Part shown: positions 42,581 through 61,069 of the stretch, in pieces | How the letters are laid out: every line of letters starts with the position of its first letter | Position numbering within the stretch: the first letter of the stretch is position 1 | Assembly: GCA_021234535.1 (NCBI GenBank) | Contig: SFZH01000008.1 | Coordinates: 8,192,897 to 8,256,896 of the forward strand | From: Stichopus chloronotus | Taxonomy: Eukaryota; Echinodermata; Holothuroidea; Aspidochirotida; Stichopodidae | Direction of reading: 5' to 3' | DNA length: 64,000 nt | Notes under the pieces: generated by a model | The model's input: only the letters and a program-made list of their open reading frames with translations | What the model was told of the DNA's origin: nothing | Database searches by the model: none | Made by a program: the position numbers and the translations under genes

Positions 42581-44100
42581 TATACTAATGGTTTTATTAC
42601 AGCAGTTGAGGGGAAAGGCTCATTAATCATGTGAACCAATGAGGAGTATGGAGAGCCGTAAGCAAATCCGTTGTCACCTACTATTACCCAGTCCTGATTT
42701 TTTTTCTATCGAGCTATGCTTCACCAATTTTAATAGAGTCTATGTACTTCTTTGTCTGAAATAGCTACAGGGTGTAAATAAATATCTAGTCAATAAATCG
42801 GCGTAAACACCGAAGATTTACCTGTTTTGTCCTAGTTATGCTAATATGAGATACGAGAGCAAGTTGTAATGAACCCACTACATGCAACAATGTGGATGCT
42901 CATGAGGGAAGGAAACAGTGGTTGGTCAATTTAATCAGGTGTACTCAGGGATGACACCTAAGGATATCCCTTCTCTGCATGTCGATACTATCATGTGGCG
43001 ATTATTAATGTTCCAGTGAATGGCAAGACGACTGTCTCTCCTTGGACAGTTAGGCAATCATGGGCGTGGACATAATCACAGTAAGGCAAACATGCAATCT
43101 ACTAATGATTACATAAATGATATGAGTATCAAAATAATGATCAATTAATCAATCAATAATCATGAAAAAATAATGCACAATCACGCAAATCGCCAATGAA
43201 TTACGATGATGCCAGTGAAAGCTCCATGCCTCGGATCAGATCAAAAATTGTGTCCTCTCAAAAAGAACCCCAGTTTTCAATCCATGGCACATGCTATGCA
43301 CCGTGATATGATAGACACACGTATGATAGTCTGCATTATTGTGTTTGTAGAATATCATATATTATATATACTTATTACCTTTGTTGTTAGATACTGTATT
43401 GTAAACTGATTCTTTTCTGTGGGCCCCTCCTAGTCGCGTCGCTATACACACGTATCTTTTTATCCGTCACCATCCCTCAGATAACACTTTTGCTAGTCCG
43501 GTTTGGGCGGCACTCAGCGTCAGCGTGGGACCAATCGCATGAGGCAATTGACGACAGAGGAGACACTGTATCTCTAGCTTGCTTAATGCTGTAAGCATTG
43601 TGGAGTTGCTACAACTCATTACCTCATCGAAACTGGTTTCCCGTGTGAACAACACAGATCAAGAACTGAACAACTAATTAGCCTATTATCCGGTACGTTG
43701 TTAACCTTTGATATGGCAGTTTTCACATTAGTGAAATGTAAATAAAAATGTAAATTTAAAAGTACCGAAGTGTAAAAGAGACACTTCAAGAAGGAAACTT
43801 GGCTTTCGATATATTTTTTCCACTTTTCTTTCTTTTTTTTCTTTTTTTTTTGGAACGATGATGAGTGGAACGGAAGGCAGTCATGATGAGTTGGTCCCGC
43901 TAAAATACCGTGAGAATCCTTCCCTTTTTAATGGCACATTTTGTGGATGAACATAATGACAATTCCTCCTGCCATGATATAAAATACAACTGACGAAAAC
44001 CTACGCATATAGTGTGTTATTGCTTGCTACGCTGTAGGTGGCGTATAGAGTCACCCTGAGGTGATGAAAATGACTAATGTGATAGGGGTGGTAACAACAT
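42581..44100. other. 5' flank of GNAT copy 3
   Basis: No gene is visible. Short blocks at 43190-43660 resemble 51030-51400 and 56330-56530, the upstream regions of copies 4 and 5 (for example CAGCGTCAGCGTGGGACCAA versus TAGCGTCAACGTAGTTCCAA). They could be shared promoter or 5' exon sequence. Confidence 0.35.
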
Positions 44101-44130
44101 AGGCCTATATACTATTCACCACTTGTCCGA

Positions 44131-44490
44131 CACTATGGTCTGAGAAACATGATTTAATCGGTTTCGATTCAGCATGGTAACTTGGGGAAATAATCATGTA
44201 ATAGTACGTGCAGAAATAAGCCTTCAGTGTTTTAGACCGTTTTACGATTTTTTCTGAGAGTCAGCTCTAAATTCTGACTACATTACATTTGTCTTTTGTC
44301 TTACGATGGTCTGAGAAACATCATTTTTAGCGGTTTCGATTCAGGTTGGTGAGTTAGGTAGAATAATCATGCAGTGTTAAGTACAGTAATATGTACGATT
44401 TCATTGATATACAACTATATAGGCCTAATTAGGCCTTCTATAAGAATTTCACTGGGCGTCAACTCTAAAATCTGACCAGAAAATACTTCC
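44131..44490. repeat. Two-unit diverged tandem repeat (~170-195 bp)
   Basis: ATGGTCTGAGAAACAT at 44135 and 44305 begins two units. Each continues with CGGTTTCGATTCAG, AATAATCATG and a final TCTGAC motif. Confidence 0.7.
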
Positions 44491-45379
44491 TGCCAGACAA
44501 GCAATTAATGCATTGTCTCTTGCATTGGTATCGCCTGTCTGCACGATATGAAAACACCGAAATAAGTTAAGGTAACATCCTTCTGGAATGTCGATCATGC
44601 ACGACAATCTCCTGCCTAAATTGCCGGTTTTCCTGCACTAAAAGATTACCCAGCACCGGGAGTGCAGGACACTAAACCATCGAGTATTAATGGTAATATG
44701 TACAAGCCTATTCGCAATTGTCGTACCATTATTTAAATTGAATATCAACTGATCATAGTATAATATATTTTGAGTTAGATTAACCATTTGCAGCTTATGC
44801 ACTGTTAAAAAATTTAGTCATAAGTTTTCTGTATCTTTACAGACAATTGCATTGCCACAGGAAGGAAATGTTCTTTATCATGTATTTTCTATTTATGTGA
44901 GAAAAAAAATTGTATGTTATTTCAACCAAATTTTACTGCTCTGTAAACTCTAATGTAGATTTACAGATATTTTAACAATAATCCGTACTAAGGAATTGAT
45001 AATCCGTAATTATGAATTAATAATCCGTACTACTATTGTAATTAAGTAATATTGCCCAATCATATGCAGAGGGTAGGGCTTATTTCATTCTTAAACCCAA
45101 ACAAAAGCAATGGCAAATTGTAAATACATTGTTTACATCCATTGTAATCAGTCGTTGATTGCATAATACAGTATAAACCAGTTAATACAGTTCTTGTTCC
45201 GATAACTTTGTAAAAAAAAAAAACAGCGAGCTTGATGAGCAAAAATGTTATGCAATAAAGTATTTTGATAGGTACTGAAAGCATGATATAAGTGATTATT
45301 AGCCTGGATGAGGGTTGGAAAGGAGGTGTCCCCCATTCCCTTTTGAGAAATTTACCACCCACTAAGTAGTCTCAGATGC

Positions 45380-46025
45380 AATCGGTACAATATTTGGCGT
45401 CTTTTGAAGTCATAAAATGTGTTAGACTGAGGTATGAAAAATTCCAACTGGTATTTCACATTTTCCCACTATCGTCGAACCTTGGACGAAATATGAACAA
45501 TTCAAACTGGCATTTCAGATTTATTACGAATTTTTTTCAATTACCAGATAACACCTTAATTTACCTTAACCACAATCTGTTGCAATAGTAGGCATCGTTC
45601 TATGTCATAAAATGAACTGGACTGACATATGAAAAAGGAAAATTTTATGGAAAATTCCAACTGTTATTTCCAGATTTCTCGAATGTCACACCTCAACACT
45701 TTCCCATGAGAAATTTCAACTGCAGTGTTTCAGATTTACTGAGATTTTCTCAATTACCAAGTAATCTTAGACGTAATCTGGTGCAATAGTAGGCATCTTT
45801 CTATGTCATAAAATGAGCTAGACTGAGATACTGAGGAAAATTTCAACTGGTATTTCAGATTTTTCCGACTGCTTCTACACTTTAATATGAAAAATTCCCT
45901 CTAGTATTTCAGATTTAATAAAGAATTTTTCAATTAGACACAATTTTGTGGAAATATTTGGCATCTTTTTTATACCATTAGATGAGCTGCTATTAGACTG
46001 AGGTGTGAAAAATTCGGACGGATGA
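45380..46025. repeat. Tandem array of ~195-bp units
   Basis: The block GCAATAGTAGGCATC followed by TATGTCATAAAATGA recurs near 45387, 45582, 45781 and 45951. Between these are repeated ATTTCAGATTT and TTTTCAATTA motifs. The spacing is about 195, 199 and 170 bases. There are three full units and a partial one, clearly diverged. Confidence 0.75.
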
Positions 46026-46864
46026 CAGATAACAGATTTTGGGGTCGCGAGGGCCCTGATTGCCATTACTTTCTTGTATACTGCCCTCGAATTATTAATT
46101 CGTAAGAACGAATGATTGTTTCATAATTATTAATTATTATTTTGTTATTTGTGATTTGCGTCTCTGCATTTCGATCTATATATACAGGAGCCTAGCGTAG
46201 CCATGTACACTGTTTGTGTGTTTACCATCAGGGAGGTAGCCCTCGTTTGTTGTTAGGCCTATGTGAAGTCCGAATGCAAGGGAGGTCTATAAAGTGCTTC
46301 ACTAAGCAGTATTGAAGATTTAATAATGATATGACAGAAATTATCTAAGCTTGCCTTTGCTGCTTGCATACGTGCCGTCGTGCTGTCAAATGCTATTTTA
46401 CTTAACTTGTTACACCGAATGTAACACACGCTAATTAATGTAAGAATTGATGGAAAAATACATTTCGCATTTCACTAAGTTCAGTTTGAAAAACGAAAAC
46501 ACCGTGTACATGGGTACCGACTAGAGACAGATGGTGATCTTGTCGTATGCCGGACACAGAGCCAACTATTTTATCTTTCTCTGTGATCAGTCAATATGGT
46601 AATCGAAATTGGTCCAGAGGTCGCTAACGGTTGCGTAAACTTGATTGACAATCATGGACTATAAGAAAGCCTGCCAGTGCAGATTGCCCAAACATTGGTG
46701 ATACATGCTAAAATCCTACATAACGACTTTTTCAGTGGAACTAAATGTGTTACATAGCCTCCAGGATAGACAAAAGTACAGTTAAAGTCACTGAAGTAAG
46801 CCCTTGAATTTTCATAGGCTAAAACATGGCTGTCTATTGATTCACACTATGGTGGGTTGTGCGC

Positions 46865-46942
46865 AATATATATATATATATACAATATAATATAATAAAA
46901 TATAATATAATGTAATATAATATAACATAATATATATATATA
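46865..46942. repeat. AT-rich microsatellite
   Basis: Alternating TA flanks a TATAA/TAATA pentamer-like run. Confidence 0.85.
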
Positions 46943-47185
46943 GCTCAAGTCACACATCCAGCTACGATAGCAGACTGTGGCGCTGTACCACATCTTTCCA
47001 CAGCTTGTTCACTGATGTCACTTGCCATCATGCATCTATGACGAATACTTTTTAGCAAGAGCATAAGCGTAATGATCTCTCGAGAGGGCTCTAAAAAAAA
47101 GGATCTTAACCAATAAACAGAGAATCTTCCGTGGCTTTTTTCGTGTACTGGTCACGTTTTGTCTTCTACGTTTCAATGGGACATG

Positions 47186-47872
47186 TTACAAATTTGTCAA
47201 ATCTTTAATCAAGATCTCAGCTCTGTACATGGGCATCCACCAAAACGGTGCCCAAAGTGCACGGTGTTTGCGAAATCCTTGCTTGGCATACATCGGGAAT
47301 AGTTTAAATTCAGTCGCCACATCCCAGGTCTCTGCCTCAATCGCCCCATAGCCCTCATCTGTGGCGAACTGGAAAGCGGCCTCCATCAACCCCTTCCCTA
47401 TTCCCATACATCGATAAGGGGTTCTCACAATGAATCTGACAAGTAAAGCATGCGACGCTGACAAGGGTTTTACACCAACCATGCCTACTACACGCGACGG
47501 GTCCGAAGTAACATCCATCGCCAACAACATCACACCCCTCTCTGTGGCATGGACCTCGCAGATGTGGCCGTTGTCGGTCAGTTTTGTTGTGATTACAATG
47601 TGAGTAATGAAGAGAAATGTCACAATTGCCAGAGGGTAGCCGAGTATAATTGCTATAGGTAAGTCGGCCAATGCTAAAGTCTTCCAGAAAGTTATGACCC
47701 AGACAGCAGCAAGTATGTGAAGGAAAGGCGCTTGAAATCCCATCCGAACAGCTGATCTTATTGTATACGCCTCTTCACGGTTCATCTGGATAGCGCTATC
47801 TACCAACTCGGGCGTGAACTATCGAATTTCGATTCTATGCCTGCTCAACATTTTGTTGGCTTCCTCCATCAT
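47186..47872 (-). pseudogene. GNAT acetyltransferase copy 4, early in-frame stop
   Basis: It matches the other copies through the whole length: hydrophobic hairpin, RCMGIGKGL, MYAKQGF and a tail ending EILIKDL. The start MMEEAN region is present at 47872. However, TAG replaces a Phe codon at 47819-47821, 17 codons after the first Met. A shorter protein could begin at the ATG at 47785 and would keep the hairpin and acetyl-CoA loop. No other disablement is seen, so this is either a recent pseudogene or an N-terminally shortened gene. Confidence 0.7.
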
Positions 47873-48045
47873 GTATGGCAAGATTACGGGTCTCTAGAAA
47901 GTTGGACCTACAGGAAATAACCACAACGCAAAAATGCATTTTTAGTTTGCAACCAAGACGCAGTAGTTGATAGCATTATTTAACACATAAGTGTAAGGAA
48001 TTTTGCTATCATAAACGGCACATTAACAATACACATAGGACTACC

Positions 48046-48107
48046 ATATTTGGTGGGCAAGCACCAAATATTTGGCCCACCATATCTGGTGGGCAAGCAC
48101 CAGATAT
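48046..48107. repeat. Twin hairpins with compensatory change
   Basis: ATATTTGGTG-GGCAAG-CACCAAATAT (48046-48071) is followed 36 bases on by ATATCTGGTG-GGCAAG-CACCAGATAT (48082-48107). Both have perfect 10-bp stems and identical loops. One base pair differs, T:A versus C:G, with both sides changed. Confidence 0.85.
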
Positions 48108-48204
48108 AGTAAATACAAACCGCTAAATTTTTGAAGTAGTCCGTGAACTGCATTTTCTGACATTTTGGCCCAATAAATCCAAGTACAATACCATGTATAA
48201 ATAT

Positions 48205-49380
48205 CGACGATAATGTTTGCTAGATATTTGCTACTTCACAGACGCATTTAAGTCTTACGGTGGATATTATGATCAAGTGGATGGTGTAGCTATCGGCTCC
48301 GCGTTAGCGCTCACAGATGCTAATTTATTCACGGTGCTCAGAGGAAATACATTCCTTAACGACCTTTCTGCTCCTTTCCTTCATACTACCGAATGTATGT
48401 TGACGACAATTTTTTTTTGTTTTTGTTTCAAAACTGAGGGTGAGGACTGAAAAATGTCTCGAGCACCTAAGTACTCGCACCCTCACATTACTTTCACCAA
48501 CGAAAAAAAATTGGACTCTTCAGGTCCATTTTGGATATACAGAACATTCGAACAATGCATTACGTCTATCTACCATAAGCAAACGTATCCGGGATTACTA
48601 ACTTATTTTCAGATTCAGCCCGTTTTCGTAAAAAATTGGTCTCCTCAAACCTTGACAGTTTTCAAGGTTTTGAAATAGACTTAAAACAACTTATGCCTAC
48701 CCTTGACAGAAATTTTCTCTCCCATTTTATTGACAAAATTGTTAAATCTTACTGTACTTACAGACGGACATCTCGCATCAAAACAAAGACGAACCTGTTT
48801 CTTGTGACGTCAGGTTTTTCAAATTTCCTTTCATTGGTAAAGCAGCCTGTGACACACAACACAAAGTTCGACAATTAATCCGATCATATTGTTAAATTGT
48901 TGATGTAGAGTTTTTACTTTTTTACTTCATTCATGTTTTGTGTTAAAGACAATTCCTTTCACCTTTAACTCTCGTCTGGTGTATATATTTAATTGCGCAA
49001 ACTCCCATGTTTGCTATATAGGGAAATCCATTGACATATCCCCACACCATCACTGAGCATCATAAATCTGACAACTTGAATTCACACACTTAGAAACACA
49101 TTAATAAATGCCCAAAAGAGCACTCTCCAAATGCGACCAAAACTTCCTCACAATTATCAACATTAAGCTCCAACCTCAGATAAGGGAAAGTCTGCACAGC
49201 TTAGATAAGTCTAATCTAAGCAAACAGCTCGGTGGCCCATTGTTCACTTTCTTCACTTAGGCTAATTAATTTTTCTCATGCTTTTGTTTGCTCCAGCAAT
49301 TTGTCACAAAGTCCAGTATTAGAGTCCACTTCACTTTGTACCTGACGATGAAAGCAGTGCCTTACGGAACATGTCGTATT
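48205..49380 (+). mobile_element. Decayed Penelope-like retroelement (RT 3' half, GIY-YIG remnant)
   Basis: Broken frames in order: DQVDGVAIGSALALTDANLF (RT motif typical of Penelope-like elements); YVDD catalytic box at 48396-48407, in another frame; HPHITFTNEK; TSIYHKQTYPGLLTYF; KFPFIGKAACDTQHKVRQLI near 48820; CANSHVCYIGK near 49000, matching the GIY-YIG zinc-knuckle region; and IRESLHSLDKSNLSKQLGG near 49190. Stops and frameshifts separate them. The 5' half of the RT is missing. It lies upstream of GNAT copy 4 and is oriented opposite to it. Confidence 0.85.
49342..49378 (+). ncRNA. Possible hammerhead ribozyme remnant of the Penelope-like element
   Basis: CTGACGA, a short GC-rich stretch, then GGAAC and ATGTC lie about 80 bases after the last ORF motif. 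Penelope-like elements carry hammerhead ribozymes with a CUGANGA...GAA core at this place. Helix II pairs poorly here, so it is probably inactive. Confidence 0.35.
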
Positions 49381-49743
49381 TTCTAAATCAATTATTCAAA
49401 TTGTTGGATGCACATTCAAAATCTGTGGTTTTGTGACTAACTCACTATTAAGAGTTTTTAATCATTTCTAAACCTTTCCAGTCCTTAAACGACTCTTGAA
49501 TGCTTACTAACTTTTGCAGAACCATTGATGAATCCCTTTTGGAAATTAGAGCCCTTTGCGTGTCAGCGACAACTTAAAATCAATGCAAATGATACCCTTG
49601 AACCTCAATTTGAATACTATTTGCAGGACACTTCACACGCTTTATGAAGCCTTTATTACCCCTCTCAAAGGATCTCAGTTTATTAGAGTCAAGTTACTGC
49701 TTATCATCTGGCCAAATGACCAAATAAACCTTCCTATAGCATT

Positions 49744-55194
<5,451 letters not shown>

Positions 55195-55849
55195 TCAAGA
55201 TCTCAGCTCTGTACATGGGCAGCCACCAAAACGGCACCCAAAGTGTATGGTGAATCCTTGCTTGGCATACATCGGGAATAGTTTAAATTCAGTCGCCACA
55301 TCCCAGGTCTCTGCCTCAATCGCCCCATAACCCTCATCTGTCGCGAACTGGAGAGCGGCCTCCATCAACCCCTTCCCTGAGCCCACGCATCGATAAGGCG
55401 CCCTCACGATGAATCTGGTAAGTGCGGCGTGGGATGCTTTCAGCGGTTTCACGCCGATCATATCCGCTACATGAGGGGGTTCTTTGGTAACGTCCATCGC
55501 TACCAACATCACACCCCTCTCTGAAGCGTGCACTTCGCTGACGTGGCCGGCGTTGGTCAGTTTCATCGCGATCACGAGGTCAGTAACGAGCAGGAACGTA
55601 ATGATTACCAGGAGGCATCCGATTACAATTGCTGCAGGCAAGTCGACTAATGCCAATGCCTTCCAGAAAATTACGTCCCAGAGAGAGGGGAGTGCGTGAA
55701 GGAAAGGCGCTCGAGATCCCATCCGCAAAGCCGCTCTTATTGTGTATCCCTCTTCACGGGCTCATCTGGATAGCGGTATCTTCCAAGCCTGCTGTGAATA
55801 ATCGAATTTCGGTTCCAACTTTGCTTAACCTTTCGTTGGCTTCCTCCAT
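55195..55849 (-). pseudogene. GNAT acetyltransferase copy 5, two frameshifts
   Basis: The N-terminus MEEANERLSKVG starts at 55849. An extra base near 55760 breaks the MNREEGY region into a stop. The hairpin and RCVGSGKGL acetyl-CoA loop then follow in another frame. A seven-base deletion near 55250, relative to copy 4, shifts the frame again and destroys the WWMPMYRAEIL tail. It is most similar to copy 4. With two independent disablements it is a pseudogene unless both are assembly errors. Confidence 0.8.
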
Positions 55850-56979
55850 CACGTATACTTGGAGCAAACAGGTTTCCAGAAAGTTGGACCTACAAGGATT
55901 AAACCAGAATTAAGTGACAAAGCTTCCGTTGTAGAGATATCGTGTTCACATGATAGAACCCTAAAACATACTGTCGTCATTGCGTTGATCACGAGTATCG
56001 TCACGTGAATAAAAAAATAACCATTTGTGCACGATTGCAAGTACAGCTGAAAAGAGTCTTCAAAGTCTCCCAAAAACCTTTTTGATAGCACCCCCTCCAA
56101 AAGAGAGTGGGCAATACATTTATGCAAAATATCTGTAACATAACGACAAAGAGGACAGAGAAGTCCCATTTTTTTTTGCATACCGCGAGACTTATCAGCC
56201 AACGGGCAACCAATGGTGCCGATACGTTTAGAAGACAATGTGTGAATTACCCCCCCCCCCCCCACATTAAAAAATAATAATGATGATATCCACAGGACCC
56301 GCTAAATAGGCAAATCGCCAATGGAGTAATGCTAATACCCCTTCTCTTAAAACAGCAGGTCAAGACGTGCTAACAAATTGCTTTCTTCGAAGACAACGTC
56401 AGTGATGTAGAACCCACGGTGCGAGCTGAAAGCCCTATCACGACAGACAGCCTACATTATTGTGCCTGTAGTATATACATTGTGCGTTGATGTCTCTCGG
56501 TAAGCAATTGTTTGGCTCACAGCCAGTTTCAGAGATTGGGGAGTAAACATGTTGGGATTCTATTCAACATACACCGATTTTATTTTACATATTATCGATT
56601 TAAATCCACATATATCGATTACAACCGTTGACATTGCTTCAATATGGGTTTTTATATAAATTTTTCTCTTTAAATCAGTGATTGATTTACTTCGAAATCG
56701 ACATAGGCCCTACACATTTTTTTTTATCTGAAAGCTACCTTAACGTTACTGCATCATCAAATCGGATTAACGGGTCACTAAAATTAAAGGAAAGGCTTCC
56801 AGTAGGATCCATATGGCGTCATCCTGGATGCTCCTTAAATCAAGCACAAGTAGTGCCGATAATCCACTGTCGTCAGCCAAAAAATTCTTTCAACGACTCT
56901 ATCGGAAAATATTTGTACATTCTTCACACGAATTGGCATATGCAGGTCAATGTGGACTGAAAAAGTATTCCTGCACGTG

Positions 56980-57037
56980 GAGTTCCGTGGCGATTGTGGA
57001 GTTCCGTGGCGATTGTGATGTTCCGTGGCGTTTGTAT
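56980..57037. repeat. Three-unit 19-bp tandem repeat
   Basis: GTTCCGTGGCGATTGTGGA-like unit repeated three times, the last one diverged. Confidence 0.85.
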
Positions 57038-59264
57038 TTCTAGTTCGTGATTTTCCAATGGCTAGAATGATGCTATGTGATTACCATTAACTTTACTTTT
57101 AGAGAAGTTATTCTCCCTGCTAAAGTTAAAGTTCGTCCGAATCAGAGCCTAGACAAAGGCAGAGCGTAACTTGATGGTCAGCAGACGTTACACTGCCTGC
57201 ATCTTCATTGACAGTAGATCTATAAGTTGGCAATCGCATTCCAGCTGAATATTGCACAATCTTGACTGCAAATTTGACTGCAAAAGTGAACGACACACGT
57301 ACATACATTGAACTGGGTAAGACTTAAAGCCATTTCAACTTTCCTGCCTTTACAGGGTAAACAATTTCTAGTGATTACGCCATATATCCTAGGCTTGGCC
57401 TCTTGTGTTTATTGGATTTTGTCCCTTCCTCAAGTATAAGAACATAAACAATAAATATTTTCAAAACAACATCACCTCTCCGAAACACCTGATCCACTAG
57501 CTAAAAGATGGAAGTGACGTGATTCATATAGCCATTTGTAAAACATGAACAGAGCTAAACATGACCGAACCTGCGCATGTCACACCGATTCTTGACTCTC
57601 TGGAACTCACTTTACAAGTGTTTCAACGGAAAGGAGGGGGATTTTTTTTGTCTTTTTTTTTTTTGTTTTTTTCTTTTGTTTTGTTTCAACCATCGGATGA
57701 TATCGCAAGTTAATGTGTCATACCGAACGAACTAGACTAGCATGCATTCATTTACGCCTTCATTAAAGCATTCATTTACGCACGCATTTCATTGATAATT
57801 CACTTCTGATCAAACTGAAATCAATCGTCAATATTAATTTGCTTTCGTTGATTTTGTTTCTCCACTCCAGGTCACCGCTGGAGTAGACACATTTCGGTGA
57901 CTTTACAAATGACTGTCAATCACTAAATCTTCATTTAACTAATGATTATAGGCCTACCTCTGAGTAAAACTTCACAGGTTGAATTAAAAATAAAATTCAC
58001 AGATAGACATGAAAATCATCTCGCACAAGTAAGCGTGCAGAACGTGCAAACATATGAAACCTTACGTGCTTCAGACCTGTTTATAAGCGACTGATATTCG
58101 CCATAATCACTGATCACAAGCGATCATAATCACAAAGTCACCGATCATAAGCGCTGAAACTTCCATAATGTAAGTCAACATACCTCCGTCAGGTCTGCAT
58201 CAAACGGTTTACGTCTCGTCTGAGTGAAACAAATACACAGCAAGATGTAAGCACCTATGCAGCTATCGTTGTGAATAATCCAACACCTAAGTTAGTACAA
58301 GTCAGCACTCAAGCGCCCTCTAAGGTGGCAGTACCCCCTAAAGGTGGAAGTATTAGTTGTTCACTCCCCCTATCTCCACTGTCTACCAGTATATATCTCT
58401 TTTGGCTCCATTCACCGAGTTGCTCCACACACATCTCTTTTTTAAGTTCTTTGCATCTCGTTTCAGTTCCATATTTAGAGTGTTTTTTAAGTTCAGCCAC
58501 TGGAATCAGGGTATTTTATTTGGACGGTGAACTTGATTCCCTCATTGTGGGGGAGTCTGGAGTATTTACATAAAAACACGTGCTTTCAGTTACGCTGCAC
58601 GAGTTTCTGCACCATAAACGTGACGAAAAGAGCAACAGTGAGATGTCTGCAATAAAGCATTAAAGGCAAAACTGATCAATTCTAGGTTTCTTTTTTCTGG
58701 GGGTAGGGGATGCACAAGCACCCCCCCCCCCCCATCCGGCACCCTCCTTTCCTGGTTCCGACATTGTTCTTATTGAAATACTTAGGTCCCCGTGGACAGT
58801 ACGATACATATCTGTTCTTGTTGTGTGTTGTTCTTGTTGCTGTTTTGTTCTGTTTCCTTTCTTTTTTAATTTATAGTTTTTTTATGAGAGAAAAAGAATC
58901 ACAGCGTTTTAAGAATCTTATTTCTACTTTTCAAGGTTCTACCTTTAGGGCCTGTTCTCTGGTAGTCCGATCATGAGAAACATCTATAGTGAAATTATTT
59001 CCGAAATCAAAATTAATTTTACCTAAAGTTTTTCTTCATGCCGAGTCCCATGCGGTTATGTCGGGACGCATGTGCTGACACGAGTTGCCACACCTTGTTT
59101 CTAAAACCGTTGACAATGTGTACAGAGCAAAAAGCCAAAAAAAAAAAAAAAATGTACCCCAACATATATCGACACATGCTGTAAATAACGCAGAATCCTT
59201 TTTTCCCCGTAACACATGTGTTCAAGATCTTACGAAAGCCTATAAGTGCCATGTAAAAAAAAAT

Positions 59265-59355
59265 AATCTGTAATAACAGATTAATAATCTGTATTAACAG
59301 ATGATTAATCTGTAATTACAGATTATTAATCTGCATTTCTGTATTTACAGATTGA
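59265..59355. repeat. Cluster of palindromic AATCTGTTA-type repeats
   Basis: CAGATTAATAATCTG and CAGATTATTAATCTG and related words recur, giving several overlapping short palindromes. Similar words lie at 44945-45045. Confidence 0.7.
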
Positions 59356-61069
59356 AAATATTTATATAGATGGCGCTAGTGGGCTTTCGTAAGATCTCAC
59401 CAATCAGAAATCATATTCTGAGTCAGCTGATCCATCACTTGTACTACCTGTTACTTTGAACTGAACCGCTTTCTTTCAGTCTCTATTGAATGTGCAAATC
59501 GACAGGACCTGAAAAAGGGGATGGAGAGTGGCAGTAAGAAGTTCATAGGAGCTCGTTTTTACGTTGCCTCCAAACACTTTGCTACATAAATACCACAACT
59601 GTATTCAAGAAAACAAAAGAAGCGACGGGAACATAGAAAAAAAAAAACAAATGAAACTTATCAACGGAATGTTCAAAATAGTTGTTTAGTTTTTTTTTTT
59701 AAGATGTATGCAGTGTTTTACAAGTTGTGATGCTGGTGGGCAAGAAGTTAAATATTTTGATCCTATACCTTTGGTATCGTTTTCTTTCTTTTCGAAAAAG
59801 TACCCTTGCGGTGTATTTGAATGATAATAGTGTTGACGGCACCTTCAGAAATTCAAGCAAGTATTTCGGTATTTGTAAACAGAAAAATGTTCAACTTTTA
59901 ATATTTTATTCTTTTTATTTTTATTTTCTTTATTTTATTTTATTTAACAATCATTCCAGTGTCGTTGATAACACCTACACAACGCATATGAATAATTTTA
60001 AACTGAGGACAGCACACGGGAAGCAAAGATGCAATCAAATGTGGGTTGTCCATAGACTTTTATATGTTAAAAGAAGTTTTTCTCAAGTTTTCTGTATACG
60101 TAAATACCGAGAGAAACGTAGTGTCTGCATTGCAGTTCTACAACAATGTGGAATAACGTTAGTACATGGGACAGCATCACGTATTGGCGACCGTACATGT
60201 CATCAATGATCCAGAACAGATGTTGGCCGCTGTCAACCTAGGATCATGTTTGTTCACTCTAAAGAGGTTACAGTTGGTCAGTGACTATGGAGATTTCTGG
60301 AATTTGCTATAAATTAGAGTCATTAATCATTCAATCTACCAATTGACCACTTATATCTCGCCGAACGAGGCTATACGACGGATTTGCCATGTAAATTCAG
60401 ATTTTCTAGTTAATTCCATCATATGAGTCTGCTGCCATCAGTAGTCTATACTCAGTATTTTAATCACACTAACGCTGTTCGTGGTAACTTGTACTATAAC
60501 GCTAGGCACCTAGACGCCCCCTCCCCCCCCCCCCCGCTTCCCATTTGTTTGTGCAGAGGGGTCCTCCCTCCCCTTTCAAGTTTTTTTTTTTTTTATGAGG
60601 TCATTTTTTAAGAGGAGGGAACACAAACTAACTTTTTGTAACGTAAAATTAACAAGACAAACTACGGTACGTTATCCTTGATGGAAGTGTAAATTTCACT
60701 GCTTATCGATATCGAGCGTGTGTCAAAAGTATTCCAAGAAAACGAGTGCGCGTCACAGTATTCCTCATATCCGCACACCGGGATACTGTGGATCCTTTGA
60801 GTGCCGGGAAAAACGCGGTGCCTAAACATCTCAAGGTCTTAAACAATTGTGCAGTAGATCTATGTATACGTTGTAAACATATACTTGGTGAACGTATTAT
60901 CAACGCAAGGGAAATGACATTGTTACCAGACGTAAACATTCAGCCCAGAACTGGTTTTATAGGTTGAAAAACCTTGTCACATTCATGGGAAGGCAAATGT
61001 GTAAATATTATGTTGACACCATGTACTACCCTCACCTAAGACTGTATTATTCGTTACAGTAATATGATC

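Larger units (their letters stand above)
55850..61060. other. Intergenic, low-complexity and short repeats
   Basis: No gene is supported. C homopolymers occur at 56250-56263, 58721-58733 and 60523-60535. A 19-bp repeat is at 56980-57037 and clustered AATCTGTA palindromes are at 59265-59355. The longest ORF (59727-60209) is AT-rich with no recognisable domain. Confidence 0.5.

Noticed and set aside
55949..56265. 138-residue minus-strand ORF upstream of GNAT copy 5
   Set aside because: No domain; it crosses a poly-C tract and lies in the non-coding 5' flank.
59727..60209. 160-residue ORF on the + strand
   Set aside because: AT-rich composition, no domain or splice context, and no recognisable similarity.
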